Shown: positions 50,804-60,034, counted from the stretch's first letter. The stretch is 60,034 nt of DNA from Bacilli bacterium (GCA_016935815.1 JAFGQH010000057.1:1-60034); one strand, 5' to 3'. Notes: generated by a model from the letters alone, not told the origin. Translations and numbers: made by a program.

Positions 50804-51322
50804 ATGGTAGATTATGACAACTATGTCGATTTATTAATCGAAAAAGATAATGAAGCCTTTCAAGTGATCTATGAGAATACGAGAAAAGGTGTCTTTTCTA
50901 TGATTATCTCGATTGTCGGCAATAAAGCAGCAACCGAAGACCTCATGCAAGATACTTACATGAAGATGATCGAAAAGATTCATCAATACAAACGCGGCAG
51001 AAATTTCTATGCTTGGCTCTTGCAAATCGCAAAGAATACGGCACTTGATTACTACCGCAAAGAAAAACGGATGAATGTCTACGATCCACAAGAAAAAGAA
51101 TATATGTTCGATAGCGAATACACCGAAACGGATGATTATGCCGTATTGGATATGGTGAAATCTTTGGATGAAGAAGAAAAACAAATCGTGCTTCTTCGAG
51201 TCGTATCGGATATGAAATTCAAAGACATCGCCAAAGCGATTGCCAAACCCCTTGGAACGGTGTTGTGGATTTATAATAAAGCAATCAAGAAGTTACAAGA
51301 CGAAACCATTGGAAAGGAGTGA
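50804..51322 (+). CDS. ECF-type RNA polymerase sigma factor
   Basis: Region 2 (GNKAATEDLMQDTYMKMIEKIHQY) and region 4 (KSLDEEEKQIVLLRVVSDMKFKDIAKAI); start trimmed to ATG 50804. Confidence 0.9.
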   Translation: MVDYDNYVDLLIEKDNEAFQVIYENTRKGVFSMIISIVGNKAATEDLMQDTYMKMIEKIHQYKRGRNFYAWLLQIAKNTALDYYRKEKRMNVYDPQEKEYMFDSEYTETDDYAVLDMVKSLDEEEKQIVLLRVVSDMKFKDIAKAIAKPLGTVLWIYNKAIKKLQDETIGKE

Positions 51323-51326
51323 TACG

Positions 51327-52583
51327 ATGAACAAAAAAGATATGCTTGCCAGAATCAAACAAGCGGCGTTGGAAGAGATGCCAGATGTCAGAAACAGAAT
51401 CGACATCAATCAGATCAATATCGAACCGAAACCGGAAACCATACGGAAGCCACTGAGTCTTCGCAAGGCATTCTCGTACACTTTCGCTTCCATATTTATC
51501 CTAGCAACCTTTGTCATCGGATGGAATTTCATCAATCTAGGAACGGATTCGACTCCACTCGAATCCGATGCGGAAATCGTAGGTTTCCAAACCGTCTCCG
51601 CAGCCGCATTGCTGGATTCCTTCTCGCTTACAGCATTATCCGAGACCACGACTACAGATTCGGTACTTCTACTGTCCGACAGCACAACGACAGAAGCCAA
51701 ATACGATCCTGTCTTAGATGAAATAGGTCTGATCAACAACTACCTCAACATGGCTGAAACCGTGTTGGTGGAAGATGGACAATATCTCTATGAAACCATC
51801 GAATCCGATATGTCCGCATATGCTTACGCTTTCCGATACAACGGAAGTGATCTATCCGGAAATCTGATTACCTATACTGGTTACTACAACATCGTTGAAG
51901 TCGATGGTGTCCAAACCGAACAAGGTATTCTGATTCATGAGACTACCCAATTCCAATACGAAACCAAAACCAGCGGTACCGGAGACCAACTCCGCTACTA
52001 CTACCAGATTCGCGTGAATTCGGAAAACTATATTGAGGTAACAAATAACAGCACAACGGACTCTCAGACCTTTGCTTACAAGCTCTACCAAAACAGTCAA
52101 TTACAAAACCAGAGTGAAGTTACATTGATCAAACAACGAACCAATCTTCAAGCGATGATGCAAATCACAAATCAAACCGGCGACGAAATCGGTTTGGCCG
52201 TCCAAAGAGAAGTCTCTGAGACCCAGCAATTCCGAGTCAACTACGATATCATGAAAGCCGGTGTCGACACAAGTGGTGAATTCACTGTCAGTTTAGAATA
52301 CAACAGCTCAACACAAACCTACGGCTACAAATACGTTATAAACGGTACTGTTGTCAATGAGAATCGCGGACACAAAGGCGGTAGAGCAGCTACAGACGAT
52401 GATTTCACACCAGGAAACAATTCACAAAGTCCGTTTGTCACAACGGCTAGTGTAACGACTGAGCAGGACACCACAATCCCAGGTTCCGGTTCCAATTCGG
52501 GAACAAGACAAGGCAATGGAACTCCGCAAGGCAATCAAAACAGCAACGATATCGTGATACAAACCACAGCAAGCAATTTGTAA
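51327..52583 (+). CDS. Putative anti-sigma factor / membrane-anchored extracytoplasmic protein
   Basis: Directly follows sigma gene with RBS; cytoplasmic N-terminus, one TM (SYTFASIFILATFVIGWNF), Ser/Thr/Gly/Asn-rich extracellular tail. Confidence 0.7.
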   Translation: MNKKDMLARIKQAALEEMPDVRNRIDINQINIEPKPETIRKPLSLRKAFSYTFASIFILATFVIGWNFINLGTDSTPLESDAEIVGFQTVSAAALLDSFSLTALSETTTTDSVLLLSDSTTTEAKYDPVLDEIGLINNYLNMAETVLVEDGQYLYETIESDMSAYAYAFRYNGSDLSGNLITYTGYYNIVEVDGVQTEQGILIHETTQFQYETKTSGTGDQLRYYYQIRVNSENYIEVTNNSTTDSQTFAYKLYQNSQLQNQSEVTLIKQRTNLQAMMQITNQTGDEIGLAVQREVSETQQFRVNYDIMKAGVDTSGEFTVSLEYNSSTQTYGYKYVINGTVVNENRGHKGGRAATDDDFTPGNNSQSPFVTTASVTTEQDTTIPGSGSNSGTRQGNGTPQGNQNSNDIVIQTTASNL

Positions 52584-52600
52584 GATAAATGGATCAAACG

Positions 52601-52627
52601 AAGAAGGTGAGATTTCACCTTCTTTTT
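52601..52627 (+). terminator. Rho-independent terminator
   Basis: AAGAAGGTGA-gatt-TCACCTTCTT then TTT. Confidence 0.85.
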
Positions 52628-52687
52628 CATGTTTAATTTTACATTTTGATTTCTTATGCTATAATGAAGTCAAATGGGGGGGTTCAG

Positions 52688-54274
52688 ATGGACGGAAAAT
52701 GGGGTATCCCAATGAGCATTCCATTGTATGACTTTTTCGAAGGCTATGAATGCAAAGAGGAATCCGGTTTCGTTGTTTTCTTTGAAGATGGAACCATCTT
52801 TTCATTTAACAGTTCATTTCCAAAGATAATGGAAATTGACAAAGATATCCTTCTGCATTCCAATGTGAAGGATTTATTTTCATGGCAAGAAGGAATTCTC
52901 GAAACAGTGTTGAATGGAGATACCATCAAAGAAAGCTTCTTGGATGCTGGAAAGTTTTTGCAGGTTTACATTGGACCGATGCATTGTCAAGACGACAGAG
53001 TAAAGGGCTTCATTGTGGTATCTGATAAAACGGAGATACAAACCTATATTAATGATTTGCGAGAGAGTTTGGATAATTTCAAAGAATTAATCAATCATTT
53101 TCATATTGGCTTAGCTGTCTTCGATGACTCAAGCAATCTCATCGAAGCCAACGATATTTTTTGCGAAAATCTAGGCTATACTCAAGAAGAAGTCGTTCGT
53201 TTGAATGCGAGGGATTTCATCTATGATTATGATAATCGTACAAAATCCCAAAAGCGGGATGTAAATAAAATCATCTTCTTTGGTCAAGACAATCAACACA
53301 TTCACAAAAATGGGACTTTGATTCCCATCAAAGGATATGCTTCCATACGAGAAATCGCCGGAAAAAGAATTGCAGTCTGCCTTTACGAGAACATCGAAGA
53401 GATCAAGAAATCTTCCGCTCGTTTAGAACAAAGCGAAACAATGTTGCAAAACTTCATCAGCAACTCTTCGGATGTTGTACTTGTTCTTGACAATAATCTG
53501 CAAATCTTCTACATTTCACCAAACACCAAGAAGGTCTTTGGCTACAACAAAAGCATTCCCAAAGCCGAAATCGCGAAACGCTACTTCCCTTTAAAAGACA
53601 AACAATTCCTTGCCTTCATTCGTGCAAGTATGAGGACGAAAGAAAGTGCAACGGAGTTCGAATACATCATCAAGCAAAAGAACAACATTATTAAAACCTA
53701 TTCGGTTCGAACATCAACCGTGACATTCAATCAAAAAATGATTATCTGTTACATCCGCGATGTCACAAAAGATAAAAAATACATTGAAGAACTGAAAATA
53801 CTGAGTTTCACAGACCAGTTGACAAAACTGCACAATCGCCAGTACATGGAAGAACAACTCTTCGAACTGCGAAAAAGCGAGAACTATCCTATCAGCATCA
53901 TCTCAGCGGACTTGGACGGACTCAAAGAAGTCAACGACTCCTTAGGGCATCAAGCTGGAGATGAATTGTTGAGACGATTCGCTGCGATTCTAAAAGAATC
54001 ACACGATAAAGATGAGGAGATTTTCCGAATCGGTGGTGACGAATTCATCATCATTGCGACGAATACCGATGAGAAAGCTGCCGAAACATTGGTTCATCAC
54101 ATCAATCACCGAATCACCAGTCACAATTCTTTACCGAGTTCTCTTCTCAAAATTTCTGTTTCCATCGGATTCTCGACATCCTTGGAAAGTTCATCCAATC
54201 TGTCCACGATGTTGGCACTCGCCGACAAGGAGATGTATCGGGTCAAGAATCTCAAGAAAAACAATCAAACATAA
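52688..54274 (+). CDS. PAS domain-containing diguanylate cyclase (GGDEF)
   Basis: At least two PAS-like segments; LSFTDQLTKLHNRQYMEE; RIGGDEFIIIA; start taken as ATG with ggggggtt RBS. Confidence 0.9.
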   Translation: MDGKWGIPMSIPLYDFFEGYECKEESGFVVFFEDGTIFSFNSSFPKIMEIDKDILLHSNVKDLFSWQEGILETVLNGDTIKESFLDAGKFLQVYIGPMHCQDDRVKGFIVVSDKTEIQTYINDLRESLDNFKELINHFHIGLAVFDDSSNLIEANDIFCENLGYTQEEVVRLNARDFIYDYDNRTKSQKRDVNKIIFFGQDNQHIHKNGTLIPIKGYASIREIAGKRIAVCLYENIEEIKKSSARLEQSETMLQNFISNSSDVVLVLDNNLQIFYISPNTKKVFGYNKSIPKAEIAKRYFPLKDKQFLAFIRASMRTKESATEFEYIIKQKNNIIKTYSVRTSTVTFNQKMIICYIRDVTKDKKYIEELKILSFTDQLTKLHNRQYMEEQLFELRKSENYPISIISADLDGLKEVNDSLGHQAGDELLRRFAAILKESHDKDEEIFRIGGDEFIIIATNTDEKAAETLVHHINHRITSHNSLPSSLLKISVSIGFSTSLESSSNLSTMLALADKEMYRVKNLKKNNQT

Positions 54275-54298
54275 AAAATACCGCAATCGCGGTATTTT
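54275..54298. terminator. Bidirectional terminator
   Basis: AAAATACCGC-aatc-GCGGTATTTT. Confidence 0.85.
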
Positions 54299-54305
54299 CT
54301 TTTTA

Positions 54306-55448
54306 TTAAGCTCGTTTGATGATCGCCACCATCGGAATCAACAGGAATGCGATCCAACTATAAACCCAAGCTCCGGGAACAAAGAACCCCAGAAGGAAGA
54401 ATATCATTGTGGAAATGAACGGCATCAAGGCAATCAATCTGCCCTGCTTCGGAGCGTGCTCCAAAATCGAATACATCGGAACAAACAAGAAGACTAACCA
54501 CAACCATGCCCAAGTGGTGTGGAAGATGACTCCCGCACCAACGTATACAATGATCGTAGTTAGGAATACCAGCCACTCATTCTTGTTTCGTGCGTTGATA
54601 ACCAAGAACGAATCTTCACTGAAAATCAATGAAATGCCTATTGGAATCAAGAAAGCGAATAATCCATACCCCCATTCGTGCATGACATACCCAGTATACA
54701 GGTATACGCCTATGGCAATTAAAAATCCGAGTTCGAAAACGATCAGTTTCCAAAGTTTTCTCTCATGCAGCACACCAATCATCGGTATGATCATGAAAAC
54801 TAGCCAAGTCGGATTCCAAGTCCCGGTGAAATACCAGACCAAAATGAATGCGATCACAACGACAAACGGACTGATTGCGGTCAAAAACGAGATGAAGCGC
54901 ATCGTTTTAACACTGGAGAAAATCGCCAAGATTGGGACCAATAAGAAGATTAACCAAGCAGGATGCCATAATCCCCAACCAAAGCCGAGGACCATAAAGA
55001 TGATCAAAGCCACAAACGGACTCAGTGCGATGAATCCATCCATTGAATTCTTGTCAAATGCATTGACAACGATTGCGGTCATCGGAATCGACAAAAAGAC
55101 AAGCCAACCAGGATGCCAAACGCCCCAACCAAAGCCGAGAATCATAAAGACGATCACGGAGATGAACGGCATCAATGCGGTAATGCGATTATCACGATTC
55201 GTCGCTGAAGATTTCCCACCGCGATGGATATAGATATATTCTTCTCCTTCGACAAATTCTTCGGATAGGCTTTTCACTACCTCTTCCGGTGTTCCCACCA
55301 TTTTGAGAATTTTCTCTTCGGACATGTTCTTGGACATAGCATCTTCAATCATTTCTCCATAGTCAGCCAAGATATCCGCTACCTCATCCTCAGTGATATT
55401 ATATTGTTGTAACAATTCTTTTAATTCTTCGAGATAACGCTCTTTCAT
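54306..55448 (-). CDS. HAAS/DUF1700-like N-terminal domain fused to repeated two-TM units
   Basis: MKERYLEELKELLQQYNITEDEVADILADYGEMIEDAMSKNMSEEKILKMVGTPEEV; repeated HPGWLVFLSIPM / HPAWLIFLLVPI / NPTWLVFMIIPM units. Confidence 0.75.
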   Translation of the reverse strand: MKERYLEELKELLQQYNITEDEVADILADYGEMIEDAMSKNMSEEKILKMVGTPEEVVKSLSEEFVEGEEYIYIHRGGKSSATNRDNRITALMPFISVIVFMILGFGWGVWHPGWLVFLSIPMTAIVVNAFDKNSMDGFIALSPFVALIIFMVLGFGWGLWHPAWLIFLLVPILAIFSSVKTMRFISFLTAISPFVVVIAFILVWYFTGTWNPTWLVFMIIPMIGVLHERKLWKLIVFELGFLIAIGVYLYTGYVMHEWGYGLFAFLIPIGISLIFSEDSFLVINARNKNEWLVFLTTIIVYVGAGVIFHTTWAWLWLVFLFVPMYSILEHAPKQGRLIALMPFISTMIFFLLGFFVPGAWVYSWIAFLLIPMVAIIKRA

Positions 55449-55765
55449 TTTGTTTCATCCCCTTCCAAAATCCGAAATACACCTTTGATAAACAATTTCC
55501 ATTCCGACAGGTATTCTGTCAGTTTTTCTAGTCCCGTGTCTGTAATCTTATAGAACTTCTTCGGTGCCCCGATCACCGAAGGAACCTTGTAGGTTTCAAA
55601 ATAGTCCTGTTGCGTCAGACGTCTGAGCAAAGGATAGATGGTATTTTCATTGACCGGAATCTCACGACTCAAACGATCAATGACATCGAAACCACAAAGG
55701 TCTTCATGTTCCATGATTTTCAAAACACAGATCTCAATAATTCCCTTTTTGAACTGTGTGTTCAT
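55445..55765 (-). CDS. PadR family transcriptional regulator
   Basis: EICVLKIMEHEDLCGFDVIDRLSREIPVNENTIYPLLRRLTQQDYFETYKV...KFYKITDTGLEKL. Confidence 0.92.
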   Translation of the reverse strand: MNTQFKKGIIEICVLKIMEHEDLCGFDVIDRLSREIPVNENTIYPLLRRLTQQDYFETYKVPSVIGAPKKFYKITDTGLEKLTEYLSEWKLFIKGVFRILEGDETK

Positions 55766-55778
55766 GGGTACCCCTCCT

Positions 55779-55832
55779 TTATTGTGTTATACACGATAAT
55801 AGTGTATCATGTTTTTGTGTAAAACACAATAA
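55779..55832. promoter_or_regulatory. Candidate PadR operator upstream of padR-HAAS
   Basis: TTATTGTGTTATACAC (55779-55794) vs GTGTAAAACACAATAA (55817-55832), 15/16 inverted match; inner ATACAC-N7-GTGTAT. Confidence 0.75.
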
Positions 55833-55847
55833 GTTTGTAAATTTTTT

Positions 55848-56747
55848 TTAGTGATGATGATGAAGATGCTCTTCAACCTCTGGTTCAGGGCATTCTTCTT
55901 CGCCACAAGGGCTATTATTGAATTCTATTTGTATGGTAGAATGCAAGATCCCAAAATGATGTAAAGAATCATAAATTTCTTGCTGGATATCGGTGATTGT
56001 TTCACTATCAAGATTTTCTTCCAATAGTGCATGTAAAGTAATCAAAGGAAAACTACCCTCTAAAGACCAAAGGTGGATATGATGGATTTCCCTAACATGC
56101 TCTATGCGTTCCAATTCACTTTTGATTTTATCCAAGTCAAAGCCTTTTGGAGCTTTTTCAAGCAAAACGAAGAATACACTTCGGATATTCTTGAAGACCT
56201 GGTAACAAATGAACAGTGTAAACGCAATGGATAAGATGGCATCCAATGCAATGATATCAGTAAAGACCATGATGATAGCGGTGATAAACAGAGCAACCCA
56301 TCCCAAAATATCTTCTAACAGATGCAAAGAAATCACTTTTTCGTTCAAAGTCTTGCCTTTTGAAACATTCCAAGCAGCTAACCCATTGACAAGAATACCA
56401 ACAATCGAGAAATAGATGACGAGCTGTGCATTGATGGCTTCGGGATTCATTAATCGTTTCACGGCTTCAATAATGATGAATACCGAACCAACAAGCAATA
56501 TAAGACTAGAAATCAAAGCTCCCAGCAAGGAGTATCTTCGATAACCGTAAGTATAAAAATCATCCGGCTTTTTCTTTGATTTCTTCTCCAAAACCATCGC
56601 AATTCCCATTGACAAAGAATCGCCAAGATCGTGAACAGAATCACTTAACAAGGCGATGGAATTTGTGATCAGTCCACCGATAAACTCAAATATCGTGAAC
56701 AATAGATTCAAAATAAAAGATAATAGAATTCTTTTTTCGGATTTCAT
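55848..56747 (-). CDS. Cation diffusion facilitator (CDF) family transporter
   Basis: SIALLSDSVHDLGDSLSMGIA; HHIHLWSLEGSFPLITLHALLE; C-terminal HLHHHH. Confidence 0.93.
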   Translation of the reverse strand: MKSEKRILLSFILNLLFTIFEFIGGLITNSIALLSDSVHDLGDSLSMGIAMVLEKKSKKKPDDFYTYGYRRYSLLGALISSLILLVGSVFIIIEAVKRLMNPEAINAQLVIYFSIVGILVNGLAAWNVSKGKTLNEKVISLHLLEDILGWVALFITAIIMVFTDIIALDAILSIAFTLFICYQVFKNIRSVFFVLLEKAPKGFDLDKIKSELERIEHVREIHHIHLWSLEGSFPLITLHALLEENLDSETITDIQQEIYDSLHHFGILHSTIQIEFNNSPCGEEECPEPEVEEHLHHHH

Positions 56748-56782
56748 ATATACTCCGTTATTCCGTTATGCGGAATACGCTT

Positions 56783-58132
56783 TTATTCCGCTATGCGAAG
56801 TTCCTTTCGCAAGCGGTCGATGCTATTCGCATTTTCGACAAAAGCGATGATAACAAACATTATGATCATATATTGTGGCATAAAGTAGATATTATCTACC
56901 ATACCTTGCATATTGGCTCCGGCGAGTGCAATCAACAGGATGGCTTTTTCACCGGTCAGTTTATAAAAGAAAATACGTAAAATTGAAAGAAATTGCACCA
57001 ACAAAGCGACTCCACCGAGAATACCAAAACAAGCCAAGGTGTGTAAAATCGTATTGTGAAACATCCGCAACTCATTGACTCCTACTGCCGTTTGCCTTGC
57101 CAAGATTCCGCCACCGAACCACAAGTTCTCTTTGAACGTCGCCCATGCTTCTTCCCACAATACAATGCGGCCGTTGTCATCCAGACCATAGAGTTCCAAA
57201 CGATCCCAAATCATGATGAAGTAATCCCGGAAGTAATATGCCACAGCCGATACGATAGTGACTCCGATGAAAAGATTCAAAAGTAGATTCCATTTGTGTG
57301 GATAGTGAACAAACATGTAGACAAACAAGAACAGAGTGGTTATAGCAAACGCGATGATTCCCGCTCTTGAGAGCGTAAACAACAACATCGCGATTTCAAA
57401 CAACGCCAGTACAATCCAGACGATGTGCAGTTTGAATTTCTTGATGAAATAGAATGTCACGGAGACGAACATGATCAGATAGGTGGCGATGAAGTTGGAA
57501 ATCCCCCAGCCCAAATCAAGATCTTTGACTCGCAAGGATTCCAAAATATCATCTTGTCGCAAATAAAAAACTGCGACTTCGAAGGAAATCATGACTCCCA
57601 TTACAACAAAGATACGAATCAGATACAATAAGTGATCCCCTTTGATGGTGTTGGCGAAAAATCCATACACTACCAACATCAGCAGCACTGCCAATACAAT
57701 AATCAGAGTCGTCATATCATAGGTTTCGGTATTGAGAATGGTCGAAACCAATATCGCGATTGACAAGAGTGCGATTCCTAGGAAGAACTGACCTTTGAAC
57801 GGATTGATCTTATACAGGATCACGTGACCGATGATTCCCAAGATGATTGCCGAAGGCATAATATATATCGACAACGGAATCACATCCAAATTCCATTCCG
57901 TTTGCGAGATCAGAAACAGCATATTCAACATGAATGGAATGACATAGATAGTATTTCGCACTGCCAATAAGAGTATGAAGATCAAACCGGCGAATCCGAT
58001 CAACCCCCATTCTTGAATTTGAGTCGTTTGGGAAGCGATGTATTCCGCCGAACCAAAATACCAGATTGCAAAAGCAATCAGGCTGACAAAAATCAGATAT
58101 GGCAATGAAGTAAAGAGATTCTTCTCGGTCAA
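56783..58132 (-). CDS. O-antigen ligase-like / Wzy-type membrane protein
   Basis: About 12 TM; LSRAGIIAFAITTLFLF; GGGILARQTAVGVNELRMFHNTILHTLACFGILGG. Confidence 0.75.
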   Translation of the reverse strand: MTEKNLFTSLPYLIFVSLIAFAIWYFGSAEYIASQTTQIQEWGLIGFAGLIFILLLAVRNTIYVIPFMLNMLFLISQTEWNLDVIPLSIYIMPSAIILGIIGHVILYKINPFKGQFFLGIALLSIAILVSTILNTETYDMTTLIIVLAVLLMLVVYGFFANTIKGDHLLYLIRIFVVMGVMISFEVAVFYLRQDDILESLRVKDLDLGWGISNFIATYLIMFVSVTFYFIKKFKLHIVWIVLALFEIAMLLFTLSRAGIIAFAITTLFLFVYMFVHYPHKWNLLLNLFIGVTIVSAVAYYFRDYFIMIWDRLELYGLDDNGRIVLWEEAWATFKENLWFGGGILARQTAVGVNELRMFHNTILHTLACFGILGGVALLVQFLSILRIFFYKLTGEKAILLIALAGANMQGMVDNIYFMPQYMIIMFVIIAFVENANSIDRLRKELRIAE

Positions 58133-58147
58133 TGGGGTCTCCTATCT

Positions 58148-59095
58148 TTATTTGTAACTGATGAAATATTCTTTGATTCTTGGAAAACTGAGTTTGATGT
58201 ATTCCGTTGGATTCTTTTGAATCGTCAAGACATAATTGAATAACCGAATCCGTTTGGCGATCATGACGAGTTCAAACAACCTGTCGTCGATGATCGGAAT
58301 GGAATTCACGGAACGATATCCCGACATGAAATTGGTTTTCGCTTTGAAGAAATCAATATCATCTCGAGTTCGGTAGTAATACATGAAATTGGCGATATCC
58401 ATGACCGGATATCCCATCAAGGCTTCTTCAAAGTCATAGATGATATAGCCAAATTCATTTTGTTTGATGTTCCAAGGTGTGAGGTCCGCATGGATCAGTC
58501 TTGGATCTCTAGTGTCATATAGGTTGTTCAGGACGATATCGATATGAGGAATCAATTCATCCAGAATTTGAATCATTTCAGGAGTAAGGAACTTTGCATA
58601 TTTGGAATCGTGATACACTACTTTTTCTTCCTCCAGATAAAACACTTTGTCCCAACGGGTAGGGTTCACGAATTCCGGGAATTGCGTCCCTTTGGTTGCG
58701 AGATGCATTTTCGCTACGACTCTACCGATTTCTTGAAAATAGGTTTCGGTTTCTTCTCCGGCAAAGGATTCTCCCGGTAAATAGTCATATAAAGCAACTC
58801 GTTTGTATCCCCTTTTGTTGTTGAAAGGGACTTTCGTTACGGTTTCTCCTTGTTTGTTGGGAATAACACGCGGAGTTTGAATCTCTGTTTTGGATAAGAT
58901 CAACCCCAGAAAATAGTGTTCTGTCAAACTGTCGTTGATATCACTTGCCTCGTCCGAGTAAATCTTGAGTGCATAACTCGAATCATCGGTTTTGATAAGA
59001 TAGAAGAGATTGGTCTCTTCTGCCAAACGATGAATCGATTTCATCTGGATATCATATTGTTTGAGAGCTTCTGTAGCTACCGTGTGAAATTTCAT
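58148..59095 (-). CDS. Aminoglycoside phosphotransferase/homoserine kinase-like family protein
   Basis: LIHADLTPWNIKQNEFGYIIYDFEEALMGYPVMDIANFMYYY kinase-like catalytic motifs. Confidence 0.88.
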   Translation of the reverse strand: MKFHTVATEALKQYDIQMKSIHRLAEETNLFYLIKTDDSSYALKIYSDEASDINDSLTEHYFLGLILSKTEIQTPRVIPNKQGETVTKVPFNNKRGYKRVALYDYLPGESFAGEETETYFQEIGRVVAKMHLATKGTQFPEFVNPTRWDKVFYLEEEKVVYHDSKYAKFLTPEMIQILDELIPHIDIVLNNLYDTRDPRLIHADLTPWNIKQNEFGYIIYDFEEALMGYPVMDIANFMYYYRTRDDIDFFKAKTNFMSGYRSVNSIPIIDDRLFELVMIAKRIRLFNYVLTIQKNPTEYIKLSFPRIKEYFISYK

Positions 59096-59166
59096 GAATA
59101 TACCTGATTCCTAAAAATAAATGTCGTCTTATTATTAAAATAATAAGCCAGTGTCATATTGTACGC

Positions 59167-59862
59167 TCATTCAAGGGTTTTGTCAACTGGCAAGATGATG
59201 TCAGGGTCATCATTGAGAGGCTTGTTGACACGACTTGAGACTTCGTGTAGTTGCATGTCGTTCGGGTCATATTGGCCGAGAAGTTCGTTTAGGACTTCCA
59301 AATCTTTTTGATTTGGATCAAGCCAAAGTTTTGCTTGATCCTCCGTCAGAATGACTGGCATCCGGTCATGGATATCCGACATCAAAGAATTTGCGGTTGT
59401 GGTGATGATCGAACAAGTGTAAAGTTTGGAACCATCCGCTCGTTTCATCACGGACCAAAGTCCTGCAAAGCCGAATATCTTGTTATTCTTAAGATAAAAA
59501 TAATATGGCGTTTTGGTGGATGTCGTACGATACCACTCAAAAAACCCGTCTGCGAGAATCACGCAGCGACGTTCCAGGAAGGATTTCTTGAATGCGGGTT
59601 TCTGACTCAATCCTTCTTTTCTGGCATTGATCATCTTGTAGCCGACTTTTTCATCTTTCGCCCATTCTGGAACAAATCCCCATTTCAACAAACCAACCCG
59701 AAATCGGGTTCCATCGCCAATCAAAGAAACCGCATCTTGACCCGGTGCGATATTGTATCTTGGCAAGCGAATCTGTTCGTCCAAAACCTCGATGCCATAA
59801 TGCTCACCGAGATATTCTTTGAGTTCTTCTCTTGTAACGGAAATCCCGTAACGACCACACAT
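59167..59862 (-). CDS. SOS response-associated peptidase (HMCES/YedK family)
   Basis: MCGRYG with catalytic Cys2; CVILADGFFEWY; MISDIHDRMPVIL-like SDIHDRMPVIL; start trimmed to the ATG giving MCG. Confidence 0.95.
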   Translation of the reverse strand: MCGRYGISVTREELKEYLGEHYGIEVLDEQIRLPRYNIAPGQDAVSLIGDGTRFRVGLLKWGFVPEWAKDEKVGYKMINARKEGLSQKPAFKKSFLERRCVILADGFFEWYRTTSTKTPYYFYLKNNKIFGFAGLWSVMKRADGSKLYTCSIITTTANSLMSDIHDRMPVILTEDQAKLWLDPNQKDLEVLNELLGQYDPNDMQLHEVSSRVNKPLNDDPDIILPVDKTLE

Positions 59863-59949
59863 CGCGTTCACCTCTCTTTGATTATATCAAAACAAAGAGT
59901 CTTCTACAATCGAATCACTTTCAAACGTAAAAAAAAAGACGGTCAATTT

Positions 59950-60034
59950 TATAGTGAACCCCATATAGTGGACACTAAATAAAAAGACAAAAGAGTAAAG
60001 ATGTTAGTACTAGATACTAGCATCTTTTTTGGTA
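59950..60034. mobile_element. Possible IS3/IS150-group insertion sequence end
   Basis: ATAGTGAACCCCATATAGTGGACACTAAATAAAAAG resembles IS150-group terminal repeats; transposase would lie outside the window. Confidence 0.4.
60000..60030 (+). terminator. Rho-independent terminator-like hairpin
   Basis: GATGTTAGTA-ctaga-TACTAGCATC then TTTTTT. Confidence 0.6.

Noticed and set aside
54409-55233. 274 aa plus-strand ORF opposite the HAAS repeat protein
   Set aside because: Its length follows from the repeated coding strand; no independent evidence of expression

Overview
This window is a compact, mostly minus-strand bacterial chromosome segment from a low-GC Firmicutes or Mollicutes-like organism. 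It uses the standard code: TGA is a real stop, for example in the ATGA-type overlaps. Housekeeping blocks are glyS-dnaG-rpoD-trmK-nif3, phoH-ybeY-cdd-era-recO, rpsU, mtaB/rsmE, hrcA-grpE-dnaK-dnaJ behind a dual CIRCE promoter, glcK/MBL, rpmG, gdhA-DUF1015-serC-serA, ilvE, a KamA-family radical SAM gene, ispG, lplA-gcvT-gcvH-gcvPA-gcvPB, an ECF sigma/anti-sigma pair, a PAS-GGDEF protein, PadR-HAAS, a CDF transporter, an O-antigen-ligase-like protein and an HMCES/YedK protein. The strongest candidate for an unusual system is a PadR-JetA-JetB-JetC operon at about 12845-18535. It is a Wadjet/MksBEF-type SMC complex with no JetD nuclease gene in the window. It has a near-consensus sigma-A promoter with a 10-bp-arm inverted repeat just downstream of the -10 box. 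Other notable observations are a glutamate 2,3-aminomutase-like active site in the 'KamA', a Fic protein with catalytic His replaced by Tyr, a standalone PTS Enzyme I N-terminal domain, cre-like boxes inside the gdhA and ilvE promoter spacers, and a PadR-linked repeat-built membrane protein. All calls were made by eye from motifs; no database search was run.
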